A stretch of 64,000 nucleotides of DNA, taken from contig CM056380.1 in NCBI GenBank assembly GCA_029718625.1, positions 104,785,893 to 104,849,892 on the forward strand. The letters are read 5' to 3'. The translations under genes and the position numbers were made by a program. Positions 60,270 through 64,000 of the stretch are shown in pieces. The DNA comes from Synaphobranchus kaupii (Eukaryota; Chordata; Actinopteri; Anguilliformes; Synaphobranchidae). The notes below the pieces were generated by a model that was not told the origin of the DNA, did no database searches, and saw only the letters and a list, made by a program, of their open reading frames with translations. Position 1 is the stretch's first letter. Each line of letters begins with the position of its first letter.

Positions 60270-63200
60270 TATATCCAAATTGTGAACCCTAAACTATGTG
60301 TGAATGCACCCTGAACTATGTGTGAATGCACCCTAAACTGAATGCATCCTAAACTATGTGTGAATGCATCCTAAACTATGTGTGAATGCATCCTAAACTA
60401 TGTGTGAATGCATCCTAAACTATGTGTGAATGCACCCTAAACTATGTGTGAATGCACCCTAAACTATGTGTGAATGCACCGTAAACAATGTGTGAATGCA
60501 TCCTAAACTATGTGTGAATGCATCCTAAACTATGTCTGAATGCAGCCTAAACTATGTGTGAATGCATCCTAAACTGTGTCTGAATGCATCCTAAACTATG
60601 TCTGAATGCATCCTAAACAGTGTCTGAATGCATCCTAAACTATGTCTGAATGCATCCTAAACTATGTGTGAATGCATCCTAAACAGTGTCTGAATGCAGC
60701 CTAAACTATGTGTGAATGCACCCTAAACTATGTGTGAATGCATCCTAAACTGTGTCTGAATACATCCTAAACTATGTCTGAATGCAACCTAAACAGTGTC
60801 TGAATGCAGCCTAAACTATGTGTGAATGCACCCTAAACTATGTGTGAATGCATCCTAAACTATGCGTGAATGCACCCTAAACTATGTGTGAATGCACCCT
60901 AAACTGTGTGAATGCATCCTAAACTATGTCTGAATGCATCCTAAACAGTGTCTGAATGCAGCCTAAACTATGTGTGAATGCACCCTAAACTATGTGTGAA
61001 TGCATCCTAAACTATGTGTGAATGCATCCTAAACTATGTGTGAATGCAGCCTAAACTATGTGTGAATGCACCCTAAACTATGTGTGAATGCATCCTAAAC
61101 TATGTGTGAATGCATCCTAAACTATGTGTGAATGCATCCTAAACTATGTGTGAATGCACCCTAAACTATGTGTGTGAATGAACCCTAAACTATGTGTGAA
61201 TGCATCCTAAACTATGTCTGAATGCATCCTAAACTATATGTGAATGCATCCTAAACTATGTGTGAATGCATCCTAAACTATGTGTGAATGCATCCTAAAC
61301 TATGTGTGAATGCACCCTAAACTATGTGTGAATGCATCCTAAATTATGTGTGAATGCACCCTAAACTATGTGTGAATGCACCCTAAACTATGTGTGAATG
61401 CATCCTAAACTATGTCTGAATGCATCCTAAACTATGCGTGAATGCATCCTAAACTATGTGTGAATGCATCCTAAACTATGTGTGAATGCACCCTAAACTA
61501 TGTCTGAATGCATCCTAAACAGTGTCTGAATGCAGCCTAAACTATGACTGAATGCATCCTAAACAGTGTCTGAATGCAGCCTAAACTATGTGTGAATGCA
61601 TCCTAAACTATGTGTGAATGCATCCTAAACAGTGTCTGAATGCAGCCTAAACTATGTCTGAATGCACCCTAAACTATGTGTGAATGCATCCTAAACTATG
61701 TGTGAATGCAGCCTAAACTATGTGTGAATGCATCCTAATCTATGTGTGAATGCAGCCTAAACTATGTGTGAATGCATCCTAAACTATGTGTGAATGCATC
61801 CTAAACTATGTGTGAATGCACCCTAAACTATGTGTGAATGCATCCTAAACTATGTGTGAATGCATCCTAAACTATGTGTGAATGCATCCTAAACTATGTG
61901 TGAATGCATCCTAAACTATGTGTGAATGCATCCTAAACTATGTGTGAATGCATCCTAAACTATGTGTGAATGCATCCTAAACTATATCTGAATGCATCCT
62001 AAACTATGTGTGAATGCATCCTAAACTATGTGTGAATGCATCCTAAACAGTGTCTGAATGCAGCCTAAACTATGTGTGAATGCATCCTAAACAGTGTCTG
62101 AATGCATCCTAAACTATGTGTGAATGCATCCTAAACTATGTGTGAATGCATCCTAAACTATGTGTGAATGAATCCTAAACTATGTGTGAATGCATCCTAA
62201 ACTATGTGTGAATGCATCCTAAACAGTGTCTGAATGCAGCCTAAACTATGTGTGAATGCATCCTAAACAGTGTCTGAATACAGCCTAAACTATGTGTGTG
62301 AATGCATCCTAAACTATGTGTGAATGCACCCTAAACTATGTGTGAATGCACCCTAAACTATGTGTGAATGCAGCCTAAACTATGTGTGAATGCATCCTAA
62401 ACTATGTCTGAATGCACCCTAAACTATGTGTGAATGCACCCTAAACTATGTGTGAATGCATCCTAAACTATGTGTGAATGCAGCCTAAACTATGTGTGAA
62501 TGCATCCTAAACTATGTGTGAATGCAGCCTAAACTATGTGTGAATGCATCCTAAACTATGTGTGAATGCATCCTAAACTATGTGTGAATGCATCCTAAAC
62601 TATGTGTGAATGCATCCTAAACTATGTGTGAATGCATCCTAAACTATATCTGAATGCATCCTAAACTATGTGTGAATGCATCCTAAACTATGTGTGAATG
62701 CATCCTAAACAGTGTCTGAATGCAGCCTAAACTATGTGTGAATGCATCCTAAACAGTGTCTGAATGCATCCTAAACTATGTGTGAATGCATCCTAAACTA
62801 TGTGTGAATGCATCCTAAACTATGTGTGAATGAATCCTAAACTATGTGTGAATGCATCCTAAACTATGTGTGAATGCATCCTAAACAGTGTCTGAATGCA
62901 GCCTAAACTATGTGTGAATGCATCCTAAACAGTGTCTGAATACAGCCTAAACTATGTGTGTGAATGCATCCTAAACTATGTGTGAATGCACCCTAAACTA
63001 TGTGTGAATGCACCCTAAACTATGTGTGAATGCAGCCTAAACTATGTGTGAATGCATCCTAAACTATGTCTGAATGCACCCTAAACTATGTGTGAATGCA
63101 CCCTAAACTATGTGTGAATGCATCCTAAACTATGTGTGAATGCAGCCTAAACTATGTGTGAATGCATCCTAAACTATGTGTGAATGCAGCCTAAACTATG

Positions 63201-64000
63201 TGTGAATGCATCCTAAACTATGTGTGAATGCAGCCTAAACTATGTGTGAATGCATCCTAAACTATGTGTGAATGCATCCTAAACTATGTCTGAATGAACC
63301 CTAAACTATGTCTGAATGCATCGTAAACTGTGTCTGAATGCATCCTAAACTATGTCTGAATGCATCCTAAACTATGTGTGTGAATGCATCCTAAACTATG
63401 TGTGAATGAACCCTAAACTATGTCTGAATGCATCGTAACTGTGTCTGAATGCATCCTAAACTATGTCTGAATGCACCCTAAACTATGTGTGAATGCATCC
63501 TAAACTATGTGTGAATGCAGCCTAAACTATGTGTGAATGCATCCTAAACTATGTGTGAATGCAGCCTAAACTATGTGTGAATGCATCCTAAACTATGTGT
63601 GAATGCATCCTAAACTATGTGTGAATGCACCCTAAACTATGTGTGAATGCATCCTAAACTATGTCTGAATGCACCCTAAACTATGTGTGAATGCATCCTA
63701 AACTATGTGTGAATGCACCCTAAACTATGTCTGAATGCATCCTAAACTATGTGTGAATGCATCCTAAACTATGTGTGAATGCACCCTAAACTATGTCTGA
63801 ATGCATCCTAAACTATGTGTGAGTGCATCCTAAACTATGTGTGAATGCACCCTAAACTATGTCTGAATGCATCGTAAACTGTGTGTGAATGCATCCTAAA
63901 CTATGTGTGAATGCATCCTAAACTATGTCTGAATGCATCGTAAACTGTGTGTGAATGCATCCTAAACTATGTGTGAATGCACCCTAAACTATGTCTGAAT
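60270..64000. repeat. Minisatellite, 22-bp unit, about 170 copies, runs off the right edge
   Basis: Unit AAACTATGTGTGAATGCATC + CT, with variants GTGTCTGAATG, GCACCCT, GCAGCCT and AACAGTG. Stops occur in all frames, so no spurious ORFs form. A block around 61830-62500 is repeated 662 bp downstream with the same variant order, including the two GTGTGTG insertions. The full array length is unknown. Confidence 0.97.

Noticed and set aside
60270..64000. Telomeric repeat because of CCCTAAAC
   Set aside because: CCCTAAAC occurs only as one variant part of a 22-bp unit; vertebrate telomere repeat is TTAGGG in tandem, which is absent.

Overview
This window is teleost fish nuclear DNA. The evidence is vertebrate intron-exon architecture, a sarcomeric myosin heavy chain rod with its canonical exon lengths, V-SINE and L2-type retroposon relics, Tc1/mariner and Sleeping Beauty-like IR/DR elements, and very high tandem-repeat density. 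The species cannot be fixed from the sequence.

Left part (998-28455, + strand): the 3' part of one sarcomeric myosin heavy chain gene, best matched to MYH7B (slow-tonic/cardiac type; teleost myh7ba or myh7bb). Twenty exons encode about 1,125 residues, from the end of the lever arm through the coiled-coil rod to a short C-terminus ending LAE-stop, followed by a compact 3'UTR with AATAAA. The motor domain, promoter and the intron that hosts miR-499 in known MYH7B genes would lie off the left edge. All exons are open and join in frame. Two gene-structure oddities stand out: one 350-nt exon where sarcomeric genes usually have 184+166 nt, and a canonical 309-nt exon split by an intron (116+193).

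The introns carry the most unusual content. Large minisatellites have grown in several of them, and some start at the splice junctions: a 38-bp array (7194-8062), a duplicated acceptor plus exon start (8751-8895), a 66-bp array of about 65 copies with a 1,056-bp higher-order duplication (12470-16778), a 26-bp array of about 128 copies made of the exon end plus its 5' splice site (18664-22015), and a GA-rich array starting at a donor (27004-27440). Because 66 is divisible by three, the 66-bp array creates long reading frames that are not genes.

Middle part (28.5-58 kb): gene-poor DNA full of mobile elements. It holds a MITE family with a TIR like GGCTGTGTCCGAATACG, a palindromic core found inside two different kinds of transposon ends (Sleeping Beauty-like IR/DR at 54.2 kb and another TIR at 36.5 kb), a Tc1 element whose transposase has lost its C-terminal catalytic part, a cluster of tRNA-like sequences (42.2-45.2 kb), V-SINEs and two L2-type LINE copies sharing the V-SINE 3' tail, and a LINE with an esterase-like ORF1 cut by the Sleeping Beauty-like insertion. 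A possible promoter with a ZNF143-type motif (35.96 kb) and two exon-like segments at 41.2 and 41.6 kb may belong to an unrecognised + strand transcript.

Right part (58-64 kb): the last two coding exons of an unrecognised gene on the - strand, convergent with the myosin gene. A 22-bp minisatellite begins about 35 bp upstream of one exon's acceptor. After a degenerate V-SINE, a second, unrelated 22-bp array of about 170 copies runs off the right edge.
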